From: Geobacter sp. UBA698
GTDB taxonomy: Bacteria; Desulfobacterota; Desulfuromonadia; Geobacterales; Pseudopelobacteraceae
Reading direction: 5' to 3'
Assembly (NCBI GenBank): GCA_002298925.1
Contig: DBMM01000028.1
Location: forward strand, 20,315-84,314
Length of the DNA: 64,000 nt
The notes beneath the pieces were generated by a model. It had not been told where the DNA came from. It was given only the letters and a program-made list of their open reading frames with translations, and did no database searches. Below are positions 1 through 7,413 of this stretch, in pieces; within the stretch, counting starts at the first letter, position 1, and the number at the start of each line of letters is the position of its first letter. A program made the translations under genes and the position numbers.

Positions 1-1
1 T

Positions 2-1201
2 CCCTGGTTCAAGCCGGTGCGTTTCCACCATCCATTCGTCCCCGGACGCGATGCTTGGAACCGGTCTTCGGACGAGCCTATCCGCGCCGGGGTCATGAAC
101 TACTTTCAGGTGGCCGGCGATGAGGTGCATGAAGTTGCCGTCGGTCCGGTACACGCCGGGATTATCGAACCGGGACATTTCCGTTTCCAGTGTCACGGTG
201 AAGAGGTCTTTCATCTGGAAATTTCACTCGGGTATCAGCACCGGGGGATCGAAGCAGCACTATTCGGCGGGCCTCACCCTCGCACGCTGCAGGTGATGGA
301 AACCGCCGCCGGAGATACCACCATTGGTCATAGTCAGGCCTACTGCATGGTCATGGAAACTTTGGCCGGGATCAAGGTGCCGCCGCGGGCAGAGGTCCTA
401 CGCGGCATTGCCCTTGAGCTGGAACGGCTGGCAAATCATACCGGCGACCTGGGGGCAATTGCAGGCGATGTCGGTTATCTTCCCACTGCGTCCTTCTGTG
501 GCCGCATCAGGGGGGATTTCCTCAATATGACCGCTGTCCTCTGCGGCAGCCGCTTTGGTCGCGGACTCCTCACCCCCGGCGGTACGATCTTCGATCTCAC
601 GACCGCCCAGTGTGAAGACCTGCTCAAACACCTGGCAGAGGCGCGAAGTGATCTGACTGATGCCGTTGAACTTCTCTGGAGCTCACCTTCGGTCATGGGA
701 CGTCTGGAGGAAACGGGTGCGCTGACACATGAGCAGGGGCTTGCACTCGGATTGGTAGGTCCAGCTGCCCGTGCCTGCGGAATCAAGCGGGATGTGCGCA
801 ATGATTATCCGTTCGGAATCTATCGCATGACCCATTTGCCGGTTGCCACTGCATTCCACGGAGACGTCTGCGCACGAACCATGATCAGATGGCAGGAAGC
901 CCAGAAATCCATGGATTTCATCGAGGAACAGCTACGGCAGATCCCCGCTGGAGGACATCGTGTCACTGCATTACCCGGCAAAGGTCTGCGCCTGGCCGTA
1001 GCCCTGACAGAGGGGTGGCGCGGCGAGATATGTCACGTGGCGGTTACCGATGAGGCGGGGCAATTTTCCCGCTACAAGATTGTCGATCCCTCGTTTCATA
1101 ACTGGCCGGGACTCGCCATGGCGCTCCGGGGGCAGCAAATATCCGATTTTCCGCTCTGCAACAAGAGCTTCAACCTATCCTATTGCGGGTTTGATTTATA
1201 G
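2..1201 (+). CDS. Energy-converting-hydrogenase-related large subunit (5' partial)
   Basis: The 5' end lies outside the window: the frame is open from base 2 and reads PWFKP before the first possible internal start (GTG at 17). The protein belongs to the NiFe-hydrogenase large subunit/complex I 49-kDa family (HycE, HyfG, Ech, NuoD). The segment matching the first nickel-ligand motif of true hydrogenases reads AGDTTIGHS, so the usual CxxC pair is absent. The C-terminus has two cysteines eight residues apart (CNKSFNLSYC) instead of DPCxxC. It therefore probably binds no NiFe centre. This fits the Ehr (energy-converting hydrogenase-related) complexes reported in Geobacter: membrane-associated redox modules related to complex I but with unproven substrates. 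The small subunit follows 55 bases downstream. A degenerate hydrogenase-4 component is the other reading. Confidence 0.8.
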   Translation, partial: PWFKPVRFHHPFVPGRDAWNRSSDEPIRAGVMNYFQVAGDEVHEVAVGPVHAGIIEPGHFRFQCHGEEVFHLEISLGYQHRGIEAALFGGPHPRTLQVMETAAGDTTIGHSQAYCMVMETLAGIKVPPRAEVLRGIALELERLANHTGDLGAIAGDVGYLPTASFCGRIRGDFLNMTAVLCGSRFGRGLLTPGGTIFDLTTAQCEDLLKHLAEARSDLTDAVELLWSSPSVMGRLEETGALTHEQGLALGLVGPAARACGIKRDVRNDYPFGIYRMTHLPVATAFHGDVCARTMIRWQEAQKSMDFIEEQLRQIPAGGHRVTALPGKGLRLAVALTEGWRGEICHVAVTDEAGQFSRYKIVDPSFHNWPGLAMALRGQQISDFPLCNKSFNLSYCGFDL

Positions 1202-1256
1202 TGTCACACCGATCAGGTTTTCAGACAGTACAAGGGTGTGCCGAAGGAGTTGCATC

Positions 1257-1994
1257 ATGATCAGAGCAATCGTTTCCCGCATCAAACAGGGGCATCGTAC
1301 CATGCCCTATCCCGCAGCACCATTGCAGATGCCGGAACGGTTTCGAGGCTACCCTGTTGCAGCATCGCTTGCAGATTCGGCCGATCGATCACCTGAATGT
1401 CCCTATGGCGCCTTTTCCGCTGCGGAAGGTGGATGCCTTGATATGGGGAAATGCCTCTTCTGCGCCGAGTGTCCGGCAGGAAACATAGAATTCACCACGG
1501 ATCATCGACTTGCAGCCACAAAAAGAGAACATCTTCTGGTAACGCCGGGAGCTCCACGGCAGTTTGCACAGGCGCTTTCTAACGATCTGCTACGCATATT
1601 GGGTCGCTCGCTCAAATTCCGTGAGGTCAGTGCAGGCGGTTGTAATGCTTGTGAGGCAGATACCAACGTGCTGTCAACCATAGGCTGGGATCTGGGACGG
1701 TTTGGCATTCAATTTGTGGCGTCGCCACGCCACGCTGATGGGCTCTGGGTAACCGGTCCAGTCACCAATAACATGACCAAGGCTCTGCTCACTACATATG
1801 ATGCGATTCCTGAACCGAAGATCGTTGTTGCCTGTGGCGCCTGTGCCATCAACGGCGGACCGTACATTGATTCGCCCCAAGTTTGCAACGGCGCAGATGG
1901 TCTCATTCCGGTAGATCTCTACATCCCCGGCTGTCCGCCACACCCCGGGACCATACTCGACGGTCTTTTACGAATTATTGATAAAATCAGATGA
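1257..1994 (+). CDS. Ehr-type small subunit (NuoB/HycG-like) with N-terminal Fe-S segment
   Basis: The ATG at 1257 is chosen because AAGGAG lies 7 bases upstream; the longer open frame from 1050 would overlap the large-subunit gene. About 245 residues. The C-terminal part is a NuoB/PSST-type small subunit with the four ligands for the proximal [4Fe-4S] cluster: GGCNACEAD, VACGAC and IPGCPPHP. The N-terminal ~70 residues contain a cysteine-rich stretch (ECPYGAF, then CLDMGKCLFCAECP) resembling a ferredoxin-type cluster segment, a fusion seen in some group-4 hydrogenase small subunits. Paired with the preceding large subunit it would pass electrons to or from a membrane arm encoded upstream. 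The pairing is seen; the physiological partner is not known. Confidence 0.82.
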   Translation: MIRAIVSRIKQGHRTMPYPAAPLQMPERFRGYPVAASLADSADRSPECPYGAFSAAEGGCLDMGKCLFCAECPAGNIEFTTDHRLAATKREHLLVTPGAPRQFAQALSNDLLRILGRSLKFREVSAGGCNACEADTNVLSTIGWDLGRFGIQFVASPRHADGLWVTGPVTNNMTKALLTTYDAIPEPKIVVACGACAINGGPYIDSPQVCNGADGLIPVDLYIPGCPPHPGTILDGLLRIIDKIR

Positions 1995-2137
1995 TCTCTT
2001 ATGCCTTCATGTAATAAAGTGCGAAGTACGTCCGCCAGGTGACCGCTATGGCCGCCGATCCGGGTGCGGGCTCCCCAACGCTGAAATCAGAAGCCAGCGA
2101 GACATATCATATTCTCTTTTCTTGGGAATTATTTCTT

Positions 2138-2223
2138 TTTCAAATCAATGATGGAATCAAGATGGCGAGGATTGGGGCGAAAACGAGTCGGCGCAGATAG
2201 CGCCTTGATTCTAAAATGGAATC
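2138..2223. repeat. Short copy of an intergenic repeat family
   Basis: About 86 bases just after the end of the minus-strand MshEN-receiver gene. The left end (TTTCAAATCAATGATGGAAT) and right part (GCGCAGATAGCGCCTTGATT) match the two ends of the 135-base element at 31234-31368, but about 35-50 interior bases are missing. The spacing and the shared inner segment (GGCGA.GATT..GGCGA) support common descent rather than chance. No open frame. Confidence 0.55.
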
Positions 2224-2226
2224 ACA

Positions 2227-3054
2227 TCAGCGCTTGTACCTGTTGGCAAGCTCAAGCGCATGTTTGACCCGGGAAACAACCCGCAGCGGCTGAACCGGTT
2301 TTGGTATGAAATCGATAAAACCGAGTTCAAGCGCCTTCTGTTCATCTTCGGTGGAGGCCTTGGAAGTAAGCATGATCATAGGGATGGAGGAAGTCATGGG
2401 ATTGGCCTTGATGGCGCGCAAGAGCCCGAAGCCGTCCATGCGCGGCATGACCGAATCCGTAATGATCAGCTGGGGGCGTTCCGAAATGGCAATCTGCAGC
2501 CCTTCCAGCCCGTCATGGGCCAGCAGCACATTGAAGCCTTCCTTGGAGAGGGCCACCTGGATGACTGTGGCAATGGCGGTAGAGTCCTCGATAACCAGGA
2601 TGGTTGTCGTTCCGGATGCAGTAGCGCTTCCCTTGAGATAATATCTGGAAATGGCTTCCTGGATTTCCCGGCGGGTGGAAATGACCGGAATGACCTGAAA
2701 GCCGGTGATGCGGGCCAGCTGCTCCATGGTTTCCATATCAAAGGGGTCGGTGATGGCGACTGCCAGCATGCTGTCCTTCTGCTTGAGAGGAAAGACCAGC
2801 TTATTCATGGCAAGATCGGAGGGGATCAGATTCAGCAGCTCCTTAGAGAAGTCGTGGTTGATGAAGTTTTTAACGGTTTTGAAGTTGAACTGCTTGGCCA
2901 GTGCTTCGGCCAGTTCATCTTCAGTGATCACTCCCATCTCTTCAAGAATGGCGCCCAATCGTTTTTTATCAACCTTCTGGCGCTCGAGAGCACGCTCCAG
3001 GGTTTTTCTGCTGATGATTTCAGCCTCGACCAGTATGTCACCCAAATGCTTCAT
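2227..3054 (-). CDS. MshEN domain-receiver domain protein (predicted c-di-GMP-linked response regulator)
   Basis: 275 residues in two parts. Residues 1-~140 are a GspE/PilB N-terminal (MshEN) domain. It has the tandem nucleotide-binding motif: KHLGDILVEAEII...LERALERQ at 2-26 and KRLGAILEEMGVI...LAEALAKQ at 31-55, separated by about five residues as in c-di-GMP-binding MshEN domains. Residues ~151-272 are a CheY-like receiver with acidic pocket (IED, 155-157), phospho-acceptor Asp200 (IITDSVMP), the LTS motif and the conserved KP. There is no ATPase or DNA-binding output, so it may be a small adaptor that joins c-di-GMP and phosphorylation to type IV pilus or secretion machinery. That role is inference. 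It is transcribed alone. Confidence 0.85.
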   Translation of the reverse strand: MKHLGDILVEAEIISRKTLERALERQKVDKKRLGAILEEMGVITEDELAEALAKQFNFKTVKNFINHDFSKELLNLIPSDLAMNKLVFPLKQKDSMLAVAITDPFDMETMEQLARITGFQVIPVISTRREIQEAISRYYLKGSATASGTTTILVIEDSTAIATVIQVALSKEGFNVLLAHDGLEGLQIAISERPQLIITDSVMPRMDGFGLLRAIKANPMTSSIPMIMLTSKASTEDEQKALELGFIDFIPKPVQPLRVVSRVKHALELANRYKR

Positions 3055-3342
3055 GTCATTTTTCCCCGTTTCTCAACGTATCGGACTATCGACTAATACC
3101 ATATAATCAAACTGTTTTACAGTAGATTCATTTTAAACCCATGTTGCACGCGATCGATGCCCGCCAGCTACGCTGGCCGGCTGACAAGTTATCCGATCGA
3201 CACCAGAGAACCTGCCCGGATGCCCCCCTGGCTGTCGCTTATGGAAATAGGTTTAAATCAAATCAGTTAACAAAATCTTAGCTCTAATGAATGCAAATCG
3301 CAACCATTAATGAGCACAGCATTACATTCATGGGCAAAACGA
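3055..3342. other. Intergenic region upstream of the MshEN-receiver gene
   Basis: No open frame I would call. It must hold the minus-strand promoter of the MshEN-receiver gene, but I could not place good -35/-10 boxes. It contains a short GC-rich hairpin near 3162-3178 (CCAGC-TAC-GCTGG) whose meaning is unknown. Confidence 0.4.
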
Positions 3343-3377
3343 AAAAAGCCCGGGAGATCTGATCGCCCGGGCTTTTT
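3343..3377 (-). terminator. Intrinsic terminator of rplU-rpmA
   Basis: Perfect 12-bp stem (AAAAAGCCCGGG with its complement CCCGGGCTTTTT), 11-base loop. On the minus strand the stem is followed by a T-run. It lies 22 bases after the rpmA stop codon. Confidence 0.85.
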
Positions 3378-3399
3378 AGTGATTATGTTTGAAAAAAAA

Positions 3400-3654
3400 T
3401 CAGTTGGGATATACGGATACTTTCTTGCGATCGCGTCCCATACGCTCGAAGGTGACGATACCCTCGATCAGTGCGAACAGCGTGTGGTCCTTGCCGCAGC
3501 CGACATTATTGCCGGGGTGGATCTGGGTACCGCGCTGACGATAGATGATGTTGCCGGCCTTGACCGACTCACCGCCGAATTTTTTGCAGCCAAGTCGCTG
3601 ACCGTCCGAATCCCTGCCGTTGCGTGAGCTTCCGCCCGCTTTCTTATGTGCCAT
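3400..3654 (-). CDS. rpmA: 50S ribosomal protein L27
   Basis: 84 residues, the normal family length. The N-terminus MAHKKAGGSSRNGRDSDG is the conserved L27 tail that reaches toward the peptidyl-transferase centre; there is no cleavable N-terminal extension of the Firmicutes type. The body contains the usual YRQRGT.IHPG segment. An AGGAG-type ribosome binding site precedes the ATG. It follows rplU by 27 bases and ends just before a strong terminator, forming the classic L21-L27 operon. Confidence 0.97.
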   Translation of the reverse strand: MAHKKAGGSSRNGRDSDGQRLGCKKFGGESVKAGNIIYRQRGTQIHPGNNVGCGKDHTLFALIEGIVTFERMGRDRKKVSVYPN

Positions 3655-3681
3655 TTCCTTTGCTCCTCGGAAAGAATTTTA

Positions 3682-3990
3682 TTATGCGCTGATTTTTTCG
3701 ATCTTGAGAACTGTCTTGTGCTGACGGTGACCGCGCAGCTTCCGGGTACCCTTGCGGCGCTTTGACTTGAAAACGAGAATTTTCTTGTCCTTGCCCTGAA
3801 CTGCGATTTTGGCTGTTACGGTTGCGCCGGCCACGTGGGGTGCACCCACAACGGTTTTTTCGCCGCCAACCATCAGAACTTCAGCGAATTCGATCTTGTC
3901 GCCGATTTCCCCATCGAGTTTTTCGACCTTGAGGAACTCGCCTTCGCTTACCTTGTATTGTTTGCCACCTGTCTTGATAACTGCGTACAT
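3682..3990 (-). CDS. rplU: 50S ribosomal protein L21
   Basis: 102 residues starting MYAVIKTGGKQY, the canonical L21 N-terminus; E. coli L21 is 103 residues. The open frame extends seven codons further upstream, but GGAG six bases before the ATG at 3990 decides this start. The C-terminal KRRKGTRKLRGHRQ stretch is the basic 23S rRNA-binding region. First gene of the rplU-rpmA operon, preceded by a near-consensus promoter at 4029-4057. Confidence 0.97.
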   Translation of the reverse strand: MYAVIKTGGKQYKVSEGEFLKVEKLDGEIGDKIEFAEVLMVGGEKTVVGAPHVAGATVTAKIAVQGKDKKILVFKSKRRKGTRKLRGHRQHKTVLKIEKISA

Positions 3991-4028
3991 AGCCATCTCC
4001 ATATGCATCATTTTTAAAAGAGTTTTGG

Positions 4029-4057
4029 AATATAGAGAAATGATCGCCGCAAGTCAA
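4029..4057 (-). promoter_or_regulatory. Sigma-70 promoter for rplU-rpmA
   Basis: On the minus strand TTGACT, a 17-base spacer, then TATATT, about 40 bases upstream of the rplU start. Both boxes differ from consensus at one or two positions and the spacing is ideal. Confidence 0.75.
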
Positions 4058-4391
4058 GCTTAAATTTAACAGCAAAAAATGGCGGGATTTTTGCTTTGTG
4101 TTTAATGAAGCTAAAACATACCGTGTGCATAGCCATATGACTAGTTTTAGCCCAAGCACGGTTTCAATACGGATACCGTCTCTAATTGGGTTTTACGGTT
4201 ATTTACCATCACCTACTATGTGCCAAAAAACGTAACATGCTTTATCACTATCCAGAGTTTATTGACAAATTTTGTCATTCCGTTGCCGTTCAAATGTCTG
4301 TCTTTGCTGTTTTAAGTGTGAAGCTGGCGAACTATTTATAAAACCGCAAAAAGCCTCGCTCAGGCTGGCTGCGCAAAGGAGGTGCAGATTG
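4058..4391. other. AT-rich divergent intergenic region
   Basis: Between the rplU promoter and the small secreted protein gene. It contains the perfect palindrome GACAAATTTTGTC (4264-4276), overlapping a TTGACA box at 4262. No matching -10 was found at a normal distance. No gene. Confidence 0.4.
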
Positions 4392-4676
4392 GTGGTCTTT
4401 GCAAGGATCTTGATTGGAGCGTTAGTGCTTGGGCTCACCCCCGTGATGGATGCCCGGGCAGTCGCAATCAAACACAAATCGCTGCAACGTCGCAGCAAGG
4501 CTGTAAACGCAAAAAATATTCAGACAAAAAATACGATTTCAACACAGCGTGCCGAAGCTGACTATAAACAACATGAATTAGAGATGCGTCATCGCCAGTA
4601 TCAGCAGATGCAGCAGTCACAGCAACGCGGTTATCAGATGCAGCGGCAGCAGCAATCGCAGGGCCCGCATCAATAA
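4392..4676 (+). CDS. Small secreted Gln-rich protein of unknown function
   Basis: About 94 residues from a GTG at 4392 (or the TTG one codon earlier). A very strong AAAGGAGGT site ends 8 bases upstream and decides the start; the longer frame from 4272 is unlikely. The N-terminus (VFARILIGALVLGLTPVMDARAVA) is a clear signal peptide with an Ala-x-Ala site. The mature part is basic and then Gln/Met-rich (QQMQQSQQRGYQMQRQQQ) and probably disordered. I do not recognise a family. It is exported, perhaps periplasmic, and precedes the large lipoprotein gene by about 110 bases. Confidence 0.6.
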   Translation: MVFARILIGALVLGLTPVMDARAVAIKHKSLQRRSKAVNAKNIQTKNTISTQRAEADYKQHELEMRHRQYQQMQQSQQRGYQMQRQQQSQGPHQ

Positions 4677-4789
4677 TAAGAAAAAATCCAAGAGAGGGGG
4701 GGGCGGCAGACACAAGGCATAACTTACAGGGAGATGGAGTAAGTATAGCACCAGAACATAAACATACTGCGTGAAAAGGGAGGAACAGC

Positions 4790-7264
4790 ATGAATCTGCG
4801 TAATTTGTGTCTCGCATCACTCGCAGCGGCCACCTTGGCCGGGTGCAGCAGCGGAGGAGGCGGTGGGACCGCCGGAACAGCCGAAACAGCCGGATCGACC
4901 GGTGTGGCGGCAGCGGTTACGGCGGGATCCAGCTCGGTTGTCGCCGACAAGGTCAGCATTATCGATACCAGCAGCAATAGTGCCGGCAAGGCAGTGGCAA
5001 TGGCCGCATCCCAGTTTGCTTCCACAGCCGACTGGAACAAGGACAAGTCTTCCACTTACATCAATGACCGTGCGACCGGCGCCTTCAACAATGTCAACGA
5101 AATTCTCTGCATGATGTCCCAGACCGGTTATGTCGCCATGGCCGCCTCAAGCGAAGCGGCTGCCGTTCCCTACAAAGCGCTGGTCAACAAGAACCTCTGC
5201 AAGGGGAACGACAGCACCAGCAACGCCAGCCAGAGCCAGCAAGGCGATACTTCGGCCTCCTCAGCTCCGGACTATACCACCTGGACGGTCAAATCATTCC
5301 TGAATGCCTCGAAACAGCTGGAAGCCCACATCTGGATCTTCGAGAAAAAGAGTAGCGACCCCCAGTCCCAGGGGCCGGACGCCTTCGATAAGATCATCAC
5401 CGCCAAGCTTGTGGTTACCAGCACCAAGGATGAGGTGCCACCCAACGGTGTCTTCAGGATCGACTTCAAGGGCTATCAGGCCACTGCAGCCGGACAGCCC
5501 GATACGAACAAGCCGGTTTTCGCCGGCCTGCTGGAGAGCAAGATCAATGCAAGTACCGGCAAGCCTGAGATACGATTCGCCGATGCCGAAATCAGCGGCA
5601 AGTTCAGCGAGGCAGCCACGGTGATCAAGACCAGCGACACCACCGGCTACGGAAAGGTATCGGAAAGTGACTCGTTCAATGGCGGCAGCGCCAGAACCTT
5701 CACAGCCGATTTCGGCTTTGACGCCAACTTCTTCCGCCGCAGAACCGATGACAACGGCACGACCAAGGACCTCTGCTTCGACCGCGCAAAATTCGAAACC
5801 TCCACCTGGCGTTATGGCCTTTACAGTGATGCCGAAGGCAGCCGTTATGTGAAGAATTCCGGAATTCCCTTCAACACCGCGGCAGACGGCAGCGGCATGT
5901 ATGGCTGGGCCGGATACTACGGCGTCTGGGCGCCTGACAACAGCAAGATCACGGACGGCATGTCGCTCTACAGCAAGGACCCGGCCACCAACAGCAGCGT
6001 GACCTACACCCTCAACCTCTTCAAAGGCAAACTGAAGAAACATAGCCAGCACACCACTACCCTGGGGGCTATCCAGAACATACCGCTCGAGGGGTACATG
6101 GAAGGATCGATGCAGTACCGCGTTATCTGGGATGGCACCAAACTGGCGAAAACGGCTTCGGCCCTCCAGAGCATGGGCGGACCGCCGGTCTGGACACAAC
6201 TTAACCCGGCGGTTGAGCTCTCATACGGCAACATGCAGTTTGGCGGCGACCTGAATTTCTGGTCTCAAGCACTGGGCGGACAAGTCCGGATACCGCTCCA
6301 GAATTGCAGCTTTGCACAGGGTGGGGCCAGTTGCTCTGCACCGACCGGCAGTAGCAACGTGATTTTCTACACTGAGGACGCTGTCTATCCCGGAGATTCT
6401 GTGCCGGCCACCCTGACCTGCTTCAATAATTGTCCCCAGGCGCCTACCACTGCCGGCATGGACCCCACCTCCCCCACCACCATGACCTATGCCGATAATT
6501 ACAGTCCCGGTTTTGCCGGTCATACCTACACGTTTGCCAGCTCGGTTCTCAAGGACAGCGGCAACGCCGGCAACCCTGTCCTGCTGACGACTGCACCGAC
6601 CAACCAATCCTGGGGCTTCAACAGCGGTCCATTGGTTGATATGGCTTCCTACGGAGCACAACTCGACTGCGGCAACAACTCCGGCCAAGTATGCGGCTGG
6701 AAAGCCTGGTCCGTGCCGGAGTTCTACACCTGGGAAACCGGCCCCAACAACTGGAACCAGCTGACAGTGGTAAAAAACGGTACGGCGGTCGTCAAATTCG
6801 ATCCTCCTGCCCGGGTCACCTATGTACACAAACAGAGCGACCCCACCGCACCCGATTACAAGTACAACAATGTCTCCTTCTTCATGGATTACAACGGCTT
6901 CGGTCAGTTGAACGGCATCCCCGGCAAGTGCTTTGATCCCATTACCGGTACCGAGACGTTAGATTGCAGCGGTAACAAGCGTTGGGTTCCGGAGTTCACC
7001 ATCCCCAGCGGCAGCACGGTAAGCGAGGGCAGCGCTACCTATTATGTCAAGGCGCTCGAATCAGAGCAGCGCATGAAGCCGGTCTCGAACGGTTGTACGG
7101 CCACTCTGCCTGCTACAGCGCTGACCCTGCCATCAGTCAGCGAGGCCGTCGACCCCGGGCTGGGTGCAGTTCCGTCTGCTTCCGAAGTGAAATATATCGG
7201 TGGCGTCAAGCAGGGCGCCAAAACAACTCCAAAGACCCTCAGTTCTTGGCTTCTAGGTTTCTGA
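4790..7264 (+). CDS. Large (824 aa) outer-membrane-type lipoprotein, function unknown
   Basis: Starts at the ATG at 4790 behind GGGAGG. The N-terminus MNLRNLCLASLAAATLAGCSS carries a lipobox (LAGC), so Cys19 is the predicted lipidation site. A Gly/Ser/Thr/Ala-rich linker follows. The rest (~770 residues) is rich in Asn, Ser, Thr, Tyr and Trp, with paired cysteines in the second half (QNCSFAQGGASCSAP; LTCFNNCPQAP; LDCGNNSGQVCGW), suggesting disulfide-bonded extracytoplasmic beta domains. I recognise no catalytic motif. It is transcribed alone, closed by a strong terminator. A surface or periplasmic binding/structural role is inference only. Confidence 0.75.
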   Translation: MNLRNLCLASLAAATLAGCSSGGGGGTAGTAETAGSTGVAAAVTAGSSSVVADKVSIIDTSSNSAGKAVAMAASQFASTADWNKDKSSTYINDRATGAFNNVNEILCMMSQTGYVAMAASSEAAAVPYKALVNKNLCKGNDSTSNASQSQQGDTSASSAPDYTTWTVKSFLNASKQLEAHIWIFEKKSSDPQSQGPDAFDKIITAKLVVTSTKDEVPPNGVFRIDFKGYQATAAGQPDTNKPVFAGLLESKINASTGKPEIRFADAEISGKFSEAATVIKTSDTTGYGKVSESDSFNGGSARTFTADFGFDANFFRRRTDDNGTTKDLCFDRAKFETSTWRYGLYSDAEGSRYVKNSGIPFNTAADGSGMYGWAGYYGVWAPDNSKITDGMSLYSKDPATNSSVTYTLNLFKGKLKKHSQHTTTLGAIQNIPLEGYMEGSMQYRVIWDGTKLAKTASALQSMGGPPVWTQLNPAVELSYGNMQFGGDLNFWSQALGGQVRIPLQNCSFAQGGASCSAPTGSSNVIFYTEDAVYPGDSVPATLTCFNNCPQAPTTAGMDPTSPTTMTYADNYSPGFAGHTYTFASSVLKDSGNAGNPVLLTTAPTNQSWGFNSGPLVDMASYGAQLDCGNNSGQVCGWKAWSVPEFYTWETGPNNWNQLTVVKNGTAVVKFDPPARVTYVHKQSDPTAPDYKYNNVSFFMDYNGFGQLNGIPGKCFDPITGTETLDCSGNKRWVPEFTIPSGSTVSEGSATYYVKALESEQRMKPVSNGCTATLPATALTLPSVSEAVDPGLGAVPSASEVKYIGGVKQGAKTTPKTLSSWLLGF

Positions 7265-7295
7265 GGCCAGCACATTTGCAATGTTATGCGAATCC

Positions 7296-7322
7296 ACGGG
7301 GCCCTCGGGCCCCGTTTTTTTG
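7296..7322 (+). terminator. Intrinsic terminator after the lipoprotein gene
   Basis: ACGGGGCCC/GGGCCCCGT hairpin with a minimal loop followed by TTTTTTTT, about 30 bases after the stop codon. Confidence 0.9.
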
Positions 7323-7334
7323 TGTTTACCGACA

Positions 7335-7352
7335 TGTGCCATCCGTGGCACA
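7335..7352. promoter_or_regulatory. 18-bp palindrome TGTGCC-N6-GGCACA (predicted operator, autoregulation)
   Basis: TGTGCCATCCGTGGCACA is a perfect 6-bp inverted repeat with a 6-base centre. It lies between the lipoprotein terminator and the start of the sigma-54 activator gene (62 bases before its ATG). The same TGTGCCA-N6-GCACA design recurs at 9830-9847, upstream of the sigma-54-type promoter. Probable binding site of the adjacent Fis-type activator; this is inference from position and repetition. Confidence 0.55.
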
Positions 7353-7413
7353 ATACACCAACACGAAATAAGTGAACTACCTATATCAGCAGGTATTCTG
7401 CTGCAGGGGCAAA

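Noticed and set aside
1050..1256. N-terminal extension of the hydrogenase-like small subunit
   Set aside because: It overlaps the large-subunit gene; the ATG at 1257 has a proper AAGGAG.
3160..3180. Possible c-di-GMP riboswitch hairpin upstream of the MshEN-receiver gene
   Set aside because: The stem exists but none of the conserved GEMM core could be seen.
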